The translations under genes and the position numbers were made by a program. A model generated the notes under the pieces. The model was not told the origin of the DNA and made no database searches. It saw only the letters and a list, made by a program, of their open reading frames with translations. DNA of 64,000 nucleotides from Micromonospora sp. WMMD1120 (lineage in GTDB: Bacteria; Actinomycetota; Actinomycetes; Mycobacteriales; Micromonosporaceae), in contig NZ_JARUBO010000005.1 of NCBI RefSeq assembly GCF_029626235.1, positions 6,978,001-7,042,000 on the forward strand, in the 5' to 3' direction. Below, piece after piece: positions 18,078 through 26,825 of this stretch (position 1 is the stretch's first letter; each line of letters begins with the position of its first letter).

Positions 18078-19850
18078 GTGCCCCCACAGATCCCGCATCC
18101 CGACCCCGGCACTCCGGACGCCCGCGGCCCGATGCGCTACCTGTGGTGGCTGGTGCGCTGCCAACCCTGGCGGGTGCTGCGCGGTGGGCTGATCGGCACG
18201 GCCTGGATGATCGGGCTCTCGGCCCGGCCCTACCTGATCTCCCGCGCCGTCGACGACGGGCTGCGCGCACGCGATGCCCGCTCCCTGGCGTTCTGGGTGG
18301 TGGTGATCGTCGTCGGGGGCGTGGTGGAGTCCTACCTCGGCATCATGCGGCACCGCACGATGACCTTCATCCGGGAGGACGCGAAGGCCCGCTCGGCGGA
18401 GGTCCTGCTGCGCCACCTGTCCCGGGTCGGCGCGGTGCTGCCCCGACGGTCCGGCGCGGGCGAGGTGTCCACCGTCGGCGGCTCCGACATCGAGTGGACG
18501 GCGCAGGTGCTGACGCTGACCGGGCCGGGCGTCGGCGCGGTCGTGGCGTACGGGGTGATCGCCGTGGTGCTCTGGTCGGTCTCCCCGCTGCTCGCGCTCT
18601 GCGTGCTGGTGGGGGTGCCGGTGGTCGGGCTGGTGGTCGGGCCGCTGCTGCGCCGGCTGGAGCGGGCCGAGTCGGTCTACCGGGGGCAGCAGGGCGCGCT
18701 CACCGCCCGGTCCGGCGACATCGTGGCCGGCCTGCGCGTGCTCGCCGGGGTGGGTGGTCGGGACCTGTTCGCCCGGCGCTACGTGGCCAGGTCCCAGGAG
18801 CTGCGCGCCGAGGGCTACCGGGTCGGCGCGGTCAACAGTTGGATCGAGGCGGCGTCGATGGCCATCCCCGGGTTGTTCCTGGCGGCGGTGGTCTGGCTGA
18901 CGGCCCGGATGGCGGTGAGCGGTGACGTCACGATCGGGGAGTTGGTCGCCGTCTACGGTTACGTGGCGACCCTGATCGTGCCGGTCTGGTTCCTGCTCGA
19001 AGGCAGTCACCAGCTCATCCGGGGCCGGGTCGCCGCGCGGCGGATCGCCGACCTGCTGAACGTGACCCCGGACGACGTCGGCGGGCCGGGCCGCCGGTGG
19101 CCGGACACCGCGCCCCGGGCGCGCCACGCGGGTGTTCCGGCCGCGCCCGCCGGCCCTGCCGACCTGCACGACCCGGTGACCGGCCTGACCGTACGCGCCG
19201 GCCGGCTGACCGGGGTGGCGGCGGACGACCCGGCGGCGGCCGTGGCCCTGGCCGACCGGCTCGGCAGGTACGTGGCCAGCGGGGTCACCTGGGGCGGTGT
19301 GCCGCTGACCGACGTCGCGCTGGACGAGGTGCGCGCCCGAATCCTCGTCGCCGACCACGACTCGTACCTCTTCGCCGGCACGCTGCGCGACATCCTGCGC
19401 GCCGGCGCCGACGACACCGACGAGCGGATCGGCGAAGCGGTGCGGACCGCCTCGGCCGAGGACGTCGTCGCCGCGATGCCGTCCGGTCTGGACACTCCGG
19501 TCGACGCACGCGCCCGTACCCTCTCCGGCGGCCAGCGGCAACGGATCCGCCTGGCCCGGGCGCTGCGCGGCGAGCCGGAGGTGCTGATCCTCGTCGACCC
19601 GACGTCGGCCGTCGACGCGCACACCGAGGCACGGATCGCCGAGCGGCTGCGAGCGTCCCGGGCCGGACGGACGACGGTGCTGATCGCCACGTCACCGCTG
19701 TTGCTCGGCCGGGCCGACCTGGTCGCGCACCTGGGCGGCGACCGGATCACCGCCACCGGCAGCCACGCCGACCTGCTCGAACGCGACCCGGACTACCGCC
19801 ACCTGGTGGCCCGGGGCAGCGCGGACGCTGACCTGGAGGTGCAGCGGTGA
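18078..19850 (+). CDS. ABC exporter half-transporter with inactive ATP site (subunit A)
   Basis: 590 residues: six membrane helices in the first 310, then a nucleotide-binding domain. The ATP-binding half is badly decayed. Where Walker A should be there is LTGVAADDPAAAVALADRL with no GxxGxGK; Walker B ends LILVDPTSAVD, so the catalytic glutamate is a proline; the H-loop histidine is a serine (IATSPLLL). In contrast the signature LSGGQRQRIRLARAL is perfect. Such a subunit can only work with a partner that supplies Walker A and B, and the next gene does exactly that. It overlaps that gene by four bases. Confidence 0.9.
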   Translation: MPPQIPHPDPGTPDARGPMRYLWWLVRCQPWRVLRGGLIGTAWMIGLSARPYLISRAVDDGLRARDARSLAFWVVVIVVGGVVESYLGIMRHRTMTFIREDAKARSAEVLLRHLSRVGAVLPRRSGAGEVSTVGGSDIEWTAQVLTLTGPGVGAVVAYGVIAVVLWSVSPLLALCVLVGVPVVGLVVGPLLRRLERAESVYRGQQGALTARSGDIVAGLRVLAGVGGRDLFARRYVARSQELRAEGYRVGAVNSWIEAASMAIPGLFLAAVVWLTARMAVSGDVTIGELVAVYGYVATLIVPVWFLLEGSHQLIRGRVAARRIADLLNVTPDDVGGPGRRWPDTAPRARHAGVPAAPAGPADLHDPVTGLTVRAGRLTGVAADDPAAAVALADRLGRYVASGVTWGGVPLTDVALDEVRARILVADHDSYLFAGTLRDILRAGADDTDERIGEAVRTASAEDVVAAMPSGLDTPVDARARTLSGGQRQRIRLARALRGEPEVLILVDPTSAVDAHTEARIAERLRASRAGRTTVLIATSPLLLGRADLVAHLGGDRITATGSHADLLERDPDYRHLVARGSADADLEVQR

Positions 19851-21592
19851 CGGCGCTGCCGGTGGCCGACCGCCGCACCGTACGGCGGGCGTTGCGGGAC
19901 CTGATCAGCCGACACCGGCGCGCGGTCGCGGTCCTGCTGGCGTTGCACTGCGCCGCGGCGGTCGCCGGGCTCGCCCCGCCGTGGTTGCTGGGCACCATCG
20001 TCGACCGGGTCACCGCGGGCGCGGGCGTGGCCAGTGTGGACCGACTGGCGCTGGTCATCGCCGGCTGTGTCGTGGCCAGCGCGGTGCTCACCCGGTACGC
20101 CCAGTACGCCGGTCACCGCTTCGGCGAGCGCGCCATCGCCGAGCTGCGCGAGGAGTTCGTCGCCCGGACCCTCGGCCTGCCGGTCGCGGTCGTCGAGCGC
20201 GCCGGCGCCGGGGACCTGGCCACCCGCAGCTCGGTCGACGTCGCGACGGTCGGCACCACGGTCCGGGAGGTGGTGCCCACCATCGTCATCGCCTCGGTGC
20301 AGCTGACGTTGCTGTTCGGCGCGGTCTTCCTGCTGCACCCGCTGCTCGGGCTCGTCGCGCTGGCCGGGCTCCCGTCGATCGTGGCGGTGACCCGCTGGTA
20401 CCTGCGCCGGGCCAGCCCCGCGTACCTCGCCGAGGGCGCGGCGGCGGCCGAGCTGACCGAGGCGCTCACCACCACCGCCGAGGGCGCCCGCACCGTGGAG
20501 GCGCTGCGGCTGGCCGACGACCGCGTCCGGCACGGCACCACCCGGGTCGCCGTGCTGTGGCGGGCCCGGCGGGCCACCCTCGCGCTGCGTACCGTGTTCT
20601 TCTCGGTCGTCGAGGCCAGCTACCCGATCCCGGTCGCCGCCGTGCTGCTGGTCGGGGGTTACCTGTTCAGCAGGGACATGGTGTCGCTCGGCACCGTGGT
20701 CGCCGCCGCGCTCTACCTGCAACAGGCGATCGAGCCGCTGGACCGGCTGTTGATCTGGACGGAGCAGGCGCAGCGCGGCTTCGCGTCGTACGCCCGGGTG
20801 CTCGGCGTCGGCCTGGTCCCGCCGGAGCCGCCCGGCAGGGCAGGATCGTCCCAGGGTGAGCGGCTCGTCGTCAGTGGCGCGCGCTTCTCCTACTCCGACG
20901 GGCCGGACGTGCTGCACGGCATCGACCTGGAGGTGCAGCCCGGCGAACGGCTGGCCATCGTCGGCCCGTCCGGGGCCGGCAAGTCCACCCTGGCCCGGCT
21001 GCTGGCCGGCATCGACGCGCCCCGGGAGGGCGTGGTGAGCATCGGGGGCTGCCCCGTCACCGACCTCGACCCGGCCGAGCGCCGCCGCCGGATCGCCCTG
21101 GTCACCCAGGAGCACCACGTCTTCATCGGGTCGGTGCGCGACAACCTCGCGTTCGCCGCGCCGGACGCCTCCGACGAGCAGATGCGCGCCGCCCTGGTCA
21201 CCGTCGGCGCCGACTGGTACGAGGCGCTGCCCGACGGTATGGACACCCCGCTCGGCGACGGGGCACGTCAGCTCGGCGCGGCCGAGGCCCAGCAGCTCGC
21301 GCTGGCCCGGCTGGTGCTCGCCGACCCGCACACGCTGATCCTGGACGAGGCGACCGCGGCGCTCGACCCGACGACCGCCCGGCGGACCGAGCGCGCGCTG
21401 GCCGCCGTGCTGGTCGGGCGGACCGTCATCGCCATCGCGCACCGGCTCAACACCGCGCACGACGCCGACCGGGTCGCCGTGCTCGCCGACGGCCGGATCA
21501 CCGAGATCGGCAGCCACGACGAGTTGGTCGCCGCCGGCGGGGCGTACGCCGCCCTGTGGCGGTCCTGGCACACCCCTACCGACGAGCATTGA
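19847..21592 (+). CDS. ABC exporter half-transporter with active ATP site (subunit B)
   Basis: 581 residues with six membrane helices and a C-terminal ATPase domain. Walker A GPSGAGKSTLARLL, Q-loop VTQEHHVF, Walker B LILDEATAALD and H-loop IAHRL are intact, but the signature is degenerate (LGAAEAQQLALARL for LSGGQ). This complements subunit A, so the heterodimer has one complete composite ATP site and one in which every motif is lost. The start overlaps the upstream stop (GTGA). Substrate unknown; such pairs export lipids, peptides or drugs. It ends 7 bp before a convergent permease gene with no hairpin between. Confidence 0.92.
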   Translation: MTALPVADRRTVRRALRDLISRHRRAVAVLLALHCAAAVAGLAPPWLLGTIVDRVTAGAGVASVDRLALVIAGCVVASAVLTRYAQYAGHRFGERAIAELREEFVARTLGLPVAVVERAGAGDLATRSSVDVATVGTTVREVVPTIVIASVQLTLLFGAVFLLHPLLGLVALAGLPSIVAVTRWYLRRASPAYLAEGAAAAELTEALTTTAEGARTVEALRLADDRVRHGTTRVAVLWRARRATLALRTVFFSVVEASYPIPVAAVLLVGGYLFSRDMVSLGTVVAAALYLQQAIEPLDRLLIWTEQAQRGFASYARVLGVGLVPPEPPGRAGSSQGERLVVSGARFSYSDGPDVLHGIDLEVQPGERLAIVGPSGAGKSTLARLLAGIDAPREGVVSIGGCPVTDLDPAERRRRIALVTQEHHVFIGSVRDNLAFAAPDASDEQMRAALVTVGADWYEALPDGMDTPLGDGARQLGAAEAQQLALARLVLADPHTLILDEATAALDPTTARRTERALAAVLVGRTVIAIAHRLNTAHDADRVAVLADGRITEIGSHDELVAAGGAYAALWRSWHTPTDEH

Positions 21593-21599
21593 GCGTCTG

Positions 21600-22529
21600 T
21601 TACTTCACCGCGCCGGAGGTGAGACCGGCCTGGATCTGCCGTTGGAACACGGCGTACACGAGGATCATCGGAAGGATCGCGATGGTCAGCGCGGCGAACA
21701 GCCCGGACCAGTCGGCCTCGTAGCCGGCGTTCACCGAGATGTCGGCGATGCCCTGGGTGAGCACCCACTTGTCCTTGGCGTTGGATAGCAGCACCAGGGG
21801 AAGCTGGTACTGACCCCACTGACCGATGATGTTGAAGATCGCCACGCTGATCAGGCCCGGCTTCGCCATCGGCATCATCACCTGGAAGAACAGCCGGGTG
21901 TGTGAGCAGCCGTCGATCATCCCCGCCTCGGCCACCGACGACGGCAACGTCTTGAAGAACGCGGCCAGGAAGAACACGGTGAACGGCAGGGAGTACGCGA
22001 TGTAGACCAGGATCACGCCCTGGTAGGTGTCCAGCATGCCGAGGTTCTTCACCACGAAGAAGAGCGGCACCAGGGCCAGGAAGACCGGGAAGGCCAACCC
22101 GGAAACGAACAGGTAGTAGATCGCCCGGTTGCCCCAGAACTTGTACCGGGCCAGCACGTACGCGGCCATCGAGCCGAGCAGCATGGTGCCGAACGTGCTG
22201 CACGCCACCACGAACACGCTGTTGAGGAAGTACCTGCCGACGTTCGCCTTGGTCCAGGCCCGCCCGAAGTTCTCCCAGCGCAGCTCCGCCGGGAGAGTCC
22301 AGGGGCTGCTGAAGATCTCGCTCGTGTTCTTGAACGCGGCGAGGAAGGTCCAGAGGATCGGCACGATCACGATCACCGCCCACACGGCGAGCGCGACGTG
22401 CCCCAGGCCGGCGAAGAGCCGTACCTCCGAACGAGGGCCCCTGCTCCCCCGCCCGGCGGCGGCGGACGGGTCACCGGTCTTCGGCGGTAGCGCCGCCGGG
22501 GTCGGCGGCAGCGTCGACTGCGGATTCAT
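21600..22529 (-). CDS. Carbohydrate ABC permease, MalG type (importer 1)
   Basis: 309 residues, six membrane helices after a Pro/Ala-rich cytoplasmic N-terminus. The ATPase-contact loop EAGMIDGCSHTRLFFQVMMP sits in the expected place. It overlaps the upstream MalF-type gene (TGATG). It is closely similar to the permease at 28078-28983; sequences such as ALVPLFFVV and YSLPFTVFFL are shared, indicating duplication of the importer. Last gene of the RpiR-led operon. Confidence 0.9.
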   Translation of the reverse strand: MNPQSTLPPTPAALPPKTGDPSAAAGRGSRGPRSEVRLFAGLGHVALAVWAVIVIVPILWTFLAAFKNTSEIFSSPWTLPAELRWENFGRAWTKANVGRYFLNSVFVVACSTFGTMLLGSMAAYVLARYKFWGNRAIYYLFVSGLAFPVFLALVPLFFVVKNLGMLDTYQGVILVYIAYSLPFTVFFLAAFFKTLPSSVAEAGMIDGCSHTRLFFQVMMPMAKPGLISVAIFNIIGQWGQYQLPLVLLSNAKDKWVLTQGIADISVNAGYEADWSGLFAALTIAILPMILVYAVFQRQIQAGLTSGAVK

Positions 22530-23437
22530 CAGTACTCCACGCTTTCCCGCTTGGTGAGCCGCAGCGTCAGCGCCGCGAACGTGAGGGTGAGGAAGAACAG
22601 CGCCACGCCCATGGCGGAGGCGTAGCCGTACTTCGAGTAGACGAACGCGTTGCGGTAGATCTCCATCGCCAACACGGTGGTGGCGCCGTCCGGGCCGCCA
22701 CCGTCCACCGAGAGCACCGCCACGATGGCGAACGCGTCGAACGCCGCGATGCCCAGGTAGACCCAGGCCACCTGGAGGGTGTCCCAGAGCAGCGGCAGGG
22801 TGACCCGGAAGAAGAGGGTCACCCTCGTCGCCCCGTCCATCTCGGCCGCCTCGTAGATCTCACCGGGAATGGATGCCATTCCGGCCGAGAAGAGCACCAC
22901 GTAGAAGCCGACCGCCTGCCAGACCAGCACCGCGATGATCGACCAGAGCGCCAGGTTCGGCTGGACCAGGAACAGAATCGGTTCCAGGCCGAACTTCATC
23001 AACACGCCGTTGATCAGGCCGGACTCGTTGGGCCGGTACACCGTCTGGAACAGCACCGCGATGATGGCCACCGCGAGGACCTGGGGGAAGAAGAACACCA
23101 CCCGGTAGAACTTCGCCCCCCAGACCCCCCGGCGTTGACCACCGCTGCTCCGGCCCCCCACGTTGAGCAGGAAGGCGAAGAACAGCGCGATGGCGATGGT
23201 GATCAGCGGCAGGGCAAGCAGCAGTACGCCGTGGTGCTGGACCGCCTTCCAGAAGGCCCCGTCGTCGAGCAGCCTCCGGTAGTTGTCGAAGCCCACCCAC
23301 TGCGGGGCGGAAAGCCCCCGCCAGTTGGTCATCGAGATCTGGAACGCCTGCGCGTACGGCGCGATCACGAATGTCACGTACAGCGCGACCGGGGCGATCA
23401 GGAACCCGATCACGAATGGATACTTGCCGTGCCGCAT
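22529..23437 (-). CDS. Carbohydrate ABC permease, MalF type (importer 1)
   Basis: 302 residues, begins MRHGKYPFVIGFLIAPVALY and has six membrane helices, with EIYEAAEMDGATRVTLFFRV as the ATPase-contact loop. It pairs with the MalG-type protein downstream. A paralogue with the same KHGKWP-type start lies at 28980-29888. It follows the binding protein gene after 18 bp. Confidence 0.9.
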   Translation of the reverse strand: MRHGKYPFVIGFLIAPVALYVTFVIAPYAQAFQISMTNWRGLSAPQWVGFDNYRRLLDDGAFWKAVQHHGVLLLALPLITIAIALFFAFLLNVGGRSSGGQRRGVWGAKFYRVVFFFPQVLAVAIIAVLFQTVYRPNESGLINGVLMKFGLEPILFLVQPNLALWSIIAVLVWQAVGFYVVLFSAGMASIPGEIYEAAEMDGATRVTLFFRVTLPLLWDTLQVAWVYLGIAAFDAFAIVAVLSVDGGGPDGATTVLAMEIYRNAFVYSKYGYASAMGVALFFLTLTFAALTLRLTKRESVEY

Positions 23438-23455
23438 GACCCTAGCTCCGATCGA

Positions 23456-24892
23456 TCAGCGCTTGAACTTGGTGACGGAGCTGTCCTTCTTGATGGCGTC
23501 GGCGCGCTTCTGGATCCGCTCCACGAACGCGTCGGCGTTGATCCGGCCGAACATCAGCTCGTTGGTGGCGGTCCGCGCCTCCGTGTCGAGCTCCTTGTAC
23601 CAGCCGTCGAAGTACAGGTTGAACACGTCCTGACCGGCCGCCTTGAGGGCGGCCTGCGAGCTGGCCACACCGGGCGGGAAGGCGAAGCCCTCCGAACCGG
23701 CGGTGACCACGGTCGGGGCCTTGACCACCTCGGTGAAGCCCTTCGCGCCCGCCTTCGACAGCATCTGGCGCATGTACTCCAGGCCGCCCTTGGGGTTCTT
23801 GCTCTTGGCCGAGACGAAGTAACCCTCACCGGCGGTGGCGCGCAGCGCGGTGGCCGGCAGCTTGTCCGAGGCGGACAGGCTCGGCACCGGCATGAGCTGG
23901 TAGTCGAAGCCGGCCGGGGTGTCCTTCTTCTGCTCGCCCTCCAGCCAGTCACCGCTGGGGTACAGGGCGACCTTGTACTGGTTCTGCCGCAGCTGCACGT
24001 CGGTGTGCTTGAGGCCCTCGAAGCTCTTGTCGCTGAACTTCGCCCCGACCTCTGCCCACGCCGCGGCGGCCTGCTTGACGGCGTCCTGCTTCCAGGCGCC
24101 GTCCTCCAGGTTGTCGATGTTCTTCAGCACGTCCGTGCCACCGATCTTGGCGGCGTGCGTGAGGATCACGTTCCACTGGTAGTAGGCCGCGTTCGCACCG
24201 GCGTAGCCGTACGGGGTGATGCCCTTGGCCTTGATGTCCGTGAGCAGCTTGATGAAGTCGTCCCAGTTCTTCGCCGGGGCCCAACCGTTGTCCTTGAACA
24301 GCTTGCCCGAGTACCAGATGCCGAAGACGGTGGAGACGTAGTACAGGACGTACGGCTTGCCGTTGAACGAGCCGGCCTCGATGGTGCCGGGCACCACGGT
24401 GTCGCGCACCTTCTTGGCCGGGTCGTCGACGGACGGGGCGTCCCACAGCTCGGTGAGGTCCTGGAGCTGGCCGTCGGCGACGAGCGCGCCGAAGTCCATC
24501 AGCTTCTCGCCCGAGTTGTTCACGAACTCCGGCGGGTTGCCGGAGGCGAACCGCGGCTGGAGCACCGTGGAGACCGCCTGGGTGGACTGGTGCTTGATCT
24601 CCGCCTTCGGGAACGCCGTCTTGTACAGCGGCTCGTGCACGTCGGTGGCGTACTTCTCGCCGTAGCCACCGTTGAAGATGACCACCTCGATCGGGGCGTC
24701 CTCCTTGACACCCAGCGGGTTCTTCTCGCTCTTGGTGCCGCCGGCGACCTGCTCGTTCTCCTTGTCGCCGCCGCTGGTGGCGCAGGCGCCGAGCAGACCG
24801 ATGGCCGGAGTGGCGAGCACGCCCACGGCGGCGGCACGACGCAGCACCGTGCGACGGTCGAGTGCGACCGGGTGTTCGGGGGTAATCGACAT
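23456..24892 (-). CDS. Carbohydrate ABC substrate-binding lipoprotein (importer 1), Tat-type signal
   Basis: 478 residues. The N-terminus has a twin-arginine motif (DRRTVLRRAAAVG) followed by a lipobox LGAC, so it is probably exported folded by Tat and lipidated. The mature part is a family 1 solute-binding protein: EVVIFNGGYGEKYATDVHEP early, LMPVPSLSASDKLPA late. A paralogue at 29958-31373 shares the NPLGVQ/KEDAP..EVVIF stretch. The ATG at 24892 has AGGAGAG before it. The ligand is probably an amino sugar or related compound, judging only from the SIS, RpiR and kinase neighbours. Confidence 0.88.
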   Translation of the reverse strand: MSITPEHPVALDRRTVLRRAAAVGVLATPAIGLLGACATSGGDKENEQVAGGTKSEKNPLGVKEDAPIEVVIFNGGYGEKYATDVHEPLYKTAFPKAEIKHQSTQAVSTVLQPRFASGNPPEFVNNSGEKLMDFGALVADGQLQDLTELWDAPSVDDPAKKVRDTVVPGTIEAGSFNGKPYVLYYVSTVFGIWYSGKLFKDNGWAPAKNWDDFIKLLTDIKAKGITPYGYAGANAAYYQWNVILTHAAKIGGTDVLKNIDNLEDGAWKQDAVKQAAAAWAEVGAKFSDKSFEGLKHTDVQLRQNQYKVALYPSGDWLEGEQKKDTPAGFDYQLMPVPSLSASDKLPATALRATAGEGYFVSAKSKNPKGGLEYMRQMLSKAGAKGFTEVVKAPTVVTAGSEGFAFPPGVASSQAALKAAGQDVFNLYFDGWYKELDTEARTATNELMFGRINADAFVERIQKRADAIKKDSSVTKFKR

Positions 24893-24918
24893 CGTCGTCT
24901 CTCCTTGGGAAGTTCGGG

Positions 24919-25668
24919 TCATGCGGTACGACGGAGACGCCCGGCGTACCGCGACTCGAGGGCGATGTTGTGCTCGTCCCCGCCGGGGACGTTGGCGGAG
25001 AGGTAGATAGGGGGTACCTCCCCGGCCTGGTGGAACCGTCGTACGACCTCCGCCGTCAACAACTGCGCCAGCAGCGCCGTGGTGACCGAGGAGACCGCAC
25101 AGACCGCGCCGCCGCCCTCGAGCGGCAGCAGTGCGTCGCCGTACGGCGCGCCGTTGTCCAGCACGACGTCGGCGAGGTCGGCGAGCCGGTGCCCGGACGG
25201 GTGCCGTGGCGCCACCCGTGCGGTGTGCTCGACCGAGGTGACCGCGATCAACGGGTGACCGCGCTCGGTGACCAGCGCCGCCAGCTCGACCACCGAGCCG
25301 TTGATGCCGGACTGGGACGCCACCACGAACACGTCGCGCGGCTGCGGCGCCGCGAGCGCGTAGATCTGGTGGGCGATGGAGGGATCACGTTCCAGCTTGG
25401 GGTCGGCGAGCACGTCGCGCGGGGCGTCGCCGTGCACGACCAGGTCCCGTACCGAGAGCCTGTTGGTGGGGACCAACCCGCCGGCCCGGGCGACCAGCTC
25501 CGCGGCGAACGCCTCCGAGTGCCCGGCGCCGAACGCCTGGAGCACGCCGCCCGCGCGCAGGCTGTCGGCGATCAGGTCGGCGGCCCGGGTGATCCCGTCG
25601 GCCTCGGTGTCGAGCAGCCGGTCGAGCACCGGCCGGACGGCGTCCGCGTACCCCTGGGCGCTGATCAT
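24919..25668 (-). CDS. SIS-domain phosphosugar-binding protein
   Basis: 249 residues with a single SIS fold: FGAGHSEAFAAELVARAGG and VVASQSGINGSVVELA are the two phosphosugar-binding loops. Members of this group are annotated as sugar isomerase domain proteins and often accompany RpiR regulators and sugar kinases. It is shorter than MurQ etherases and I do not see the MurQ signature, so no reaction is assigned; isomerisation or deamination of a sugar phosphate made by the neighbouring kinase is plausible. The ATG overlaps the stop of the RpiR gene. Confidence 0.82.
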   Translation of the reverse strand: MISAQGYADAVRPVLDRLLDTEADGITRAADLIADSLRAGGVLQAFGAGHSEAFAAELVARAGGLVPTNRLSVRDLVVHGDAPRDVLADPKLERDPSIAHQIYALAAPQPRDVFVVASQSGINGSVVELAALVTERGHPLIAVTSVEHTARVAPRHPSGHRLADLADVVLDNGAPYGDALLPLEGGGAVCAVSSVTTALLAQLLTAEVVRRFHQAGEVPPIYLSANVPGGDEHNIALESRYAGRLRRTA

Positions 25669-26618
25669 GAGACGACCCCTTTCGCGGCCTTGTGCCCGTC
25701 GACGGCCTGGGCGGTGCGCCGGAAGGCCGCGTGGGCGCGGTCGTGGGTACGCTGCGCGACCGCGATGTAGAGCAGGTCGAGGACCACCAGCTGCGGGTGT
25801 CGGGCGGAGAGCGCGTCCGGCCGGAAGGTGGTCGCCTGGCTGGCCGTGAGCAGCACGATGTCGGCCAGCTCGGCAAGCGGTGAGCGGGGGAACCCGGTGA
25901 GCGCGACGGTGGTGGCGCCCCGGCTGCCGGCCTCGGCGAGCATCTCGATCGTCTCCCGGGTCTGCCCGGTGTGCGAGATGCCGAGCGCCACGTCCCCCGC
26001 CCGCAGCAGAGCGGCGCTGGCCAGCCCCTCGTGCACGTCGTTCCACGCCCAGGCGGCCACCCCGATGCGGTGCAGGCTGAACTGCATCTCCTCGCCGACC
26101 AGCGCGCTGCCGCTGGCCCCGAAGATGTTGACCCGGTTGGCGCCGGCGATCGCCATCGCGGCCCGCTCCACCTCGACGAGGTCCAGCAGGGTGGCGGTGT
26201 CGTGCATGGCCCGGGTGTCGGCGGCCATGATCTGGTCGAGCACCCGGGCGAGCGGGTCGCTGGGCTGGATCTCCCGTCCGATGTCGACGGTCCAGCCGGC
26301 CGAGCGCGCCCGGCCGGTCTCGGCGGCGATGCCCAGCCGCAGGTCGGCGTACCCCTCGAAGCCCATCGCCCGGCAGAAGCGGGTGATGGTCGCCGGCGAG
26401 GTGCCGCTGCGCTCGGCCAGCTCGACTATCGTCGAGCGGGCCGCGGCCTCCGGGTCGCTCAGCACGTGGTCGGCGACCCGGCGCAGGGCTCCGGTCAGCT
26501 CGCCCAGCCCGTTGCGGACCCGGGCCAGCACCCCGTCGGAGGCAGCATGCCGGCGGTCGATCGCGTGGGCGTCGACCACCGCGGTCCCCGCGGCGGCGTC
26601 CACCTCGTGATCAACCAT
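25665..26618 (-). CDS. RpiR/MurR-family transcriptional regulator
   Basis: 317 residues. The N-terminal HTH_6 domain contains RVADHVLSDPEAAARSTIVE and SGTSPATITRFCRAMGF, and the C-terminal half is a SIS domain (FGASGSALVGEEMQ, ISHTGQTRETIEML) that senses a phosphosugar. I chose the ATG at 26618 with GGAAAGG upstream; a GTG four codons earlier is possible. It heads an operon with a SIS protein and ABC importer 1, divergent from a sugar kinase gene, so it probably controls both directions from the 208-bp shared region. Confidence 0.9.
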   Translation of the reverse strand: MVDHEVDAAAGTAVVDAHAIDRRHAASDGVLARVRNGLGELTGALRRVADHVLSDPEAAARSTIVELAERSGTSPATITRFCRAMGFEGYADLRLGIAAETGRARSAGWTVDIGREIQPSDPLARVLDQIMAADTRAMHDTATLLDLVEVERAAMAIAGANRVNIFGASGSALVGEEMQFSLHRIGVAAWAWNDVHEGLASAALLRAGDVALGISHTGQTRETIEMLAEAGSRGATTVALTGFPRSPLAELADIVLLTASQATTFRPDALSARHPQLVVLDLLYIAVAQRTHDRAHAAFRRTAQAVDGHKAAKGVVS

Positions 26619-26825
26619 CAGTCGCCACACCTTTCCGAAAAGCTTGTTAACTGTTAGTGGTAAAAGTTCTTACTGAACGACCCTCCGTGTCAAGACTGTG
26701 GGCGAAGTTTTCAAACTGTTACCTGGCGCACAGCCCGGCGAAGCCCTCGGATCTTGCCCTTTGCCCCCGCGCCGACCAGCATGAACAGTCCCTACGACCC
26801 GCCCAGCGCAAGGAGAACCGTGCCG
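26619..26825. promoter_or_regulatory. Divergent promoter region between rpiR-type gene and kinase gene
   Basis: Unusually AT-rich for this genome. It holds two exact copies of AACTGTTA (26649-26656 and 26714-26721, 65 bp apart) and a GTTC-TTACT-GAAC palindrome at 26666-26678. These are reasonable candidates for the RpiR operator, but no proof is available from one copy of the region. Confidence 0.45.

Noticed and set aside
23135..25006. A 623-codon plus-strand open frame opposite importer 1 genes
   Set aside because: Antisense shadow; the minus strand encodes a well-conserved binding protein and permease.
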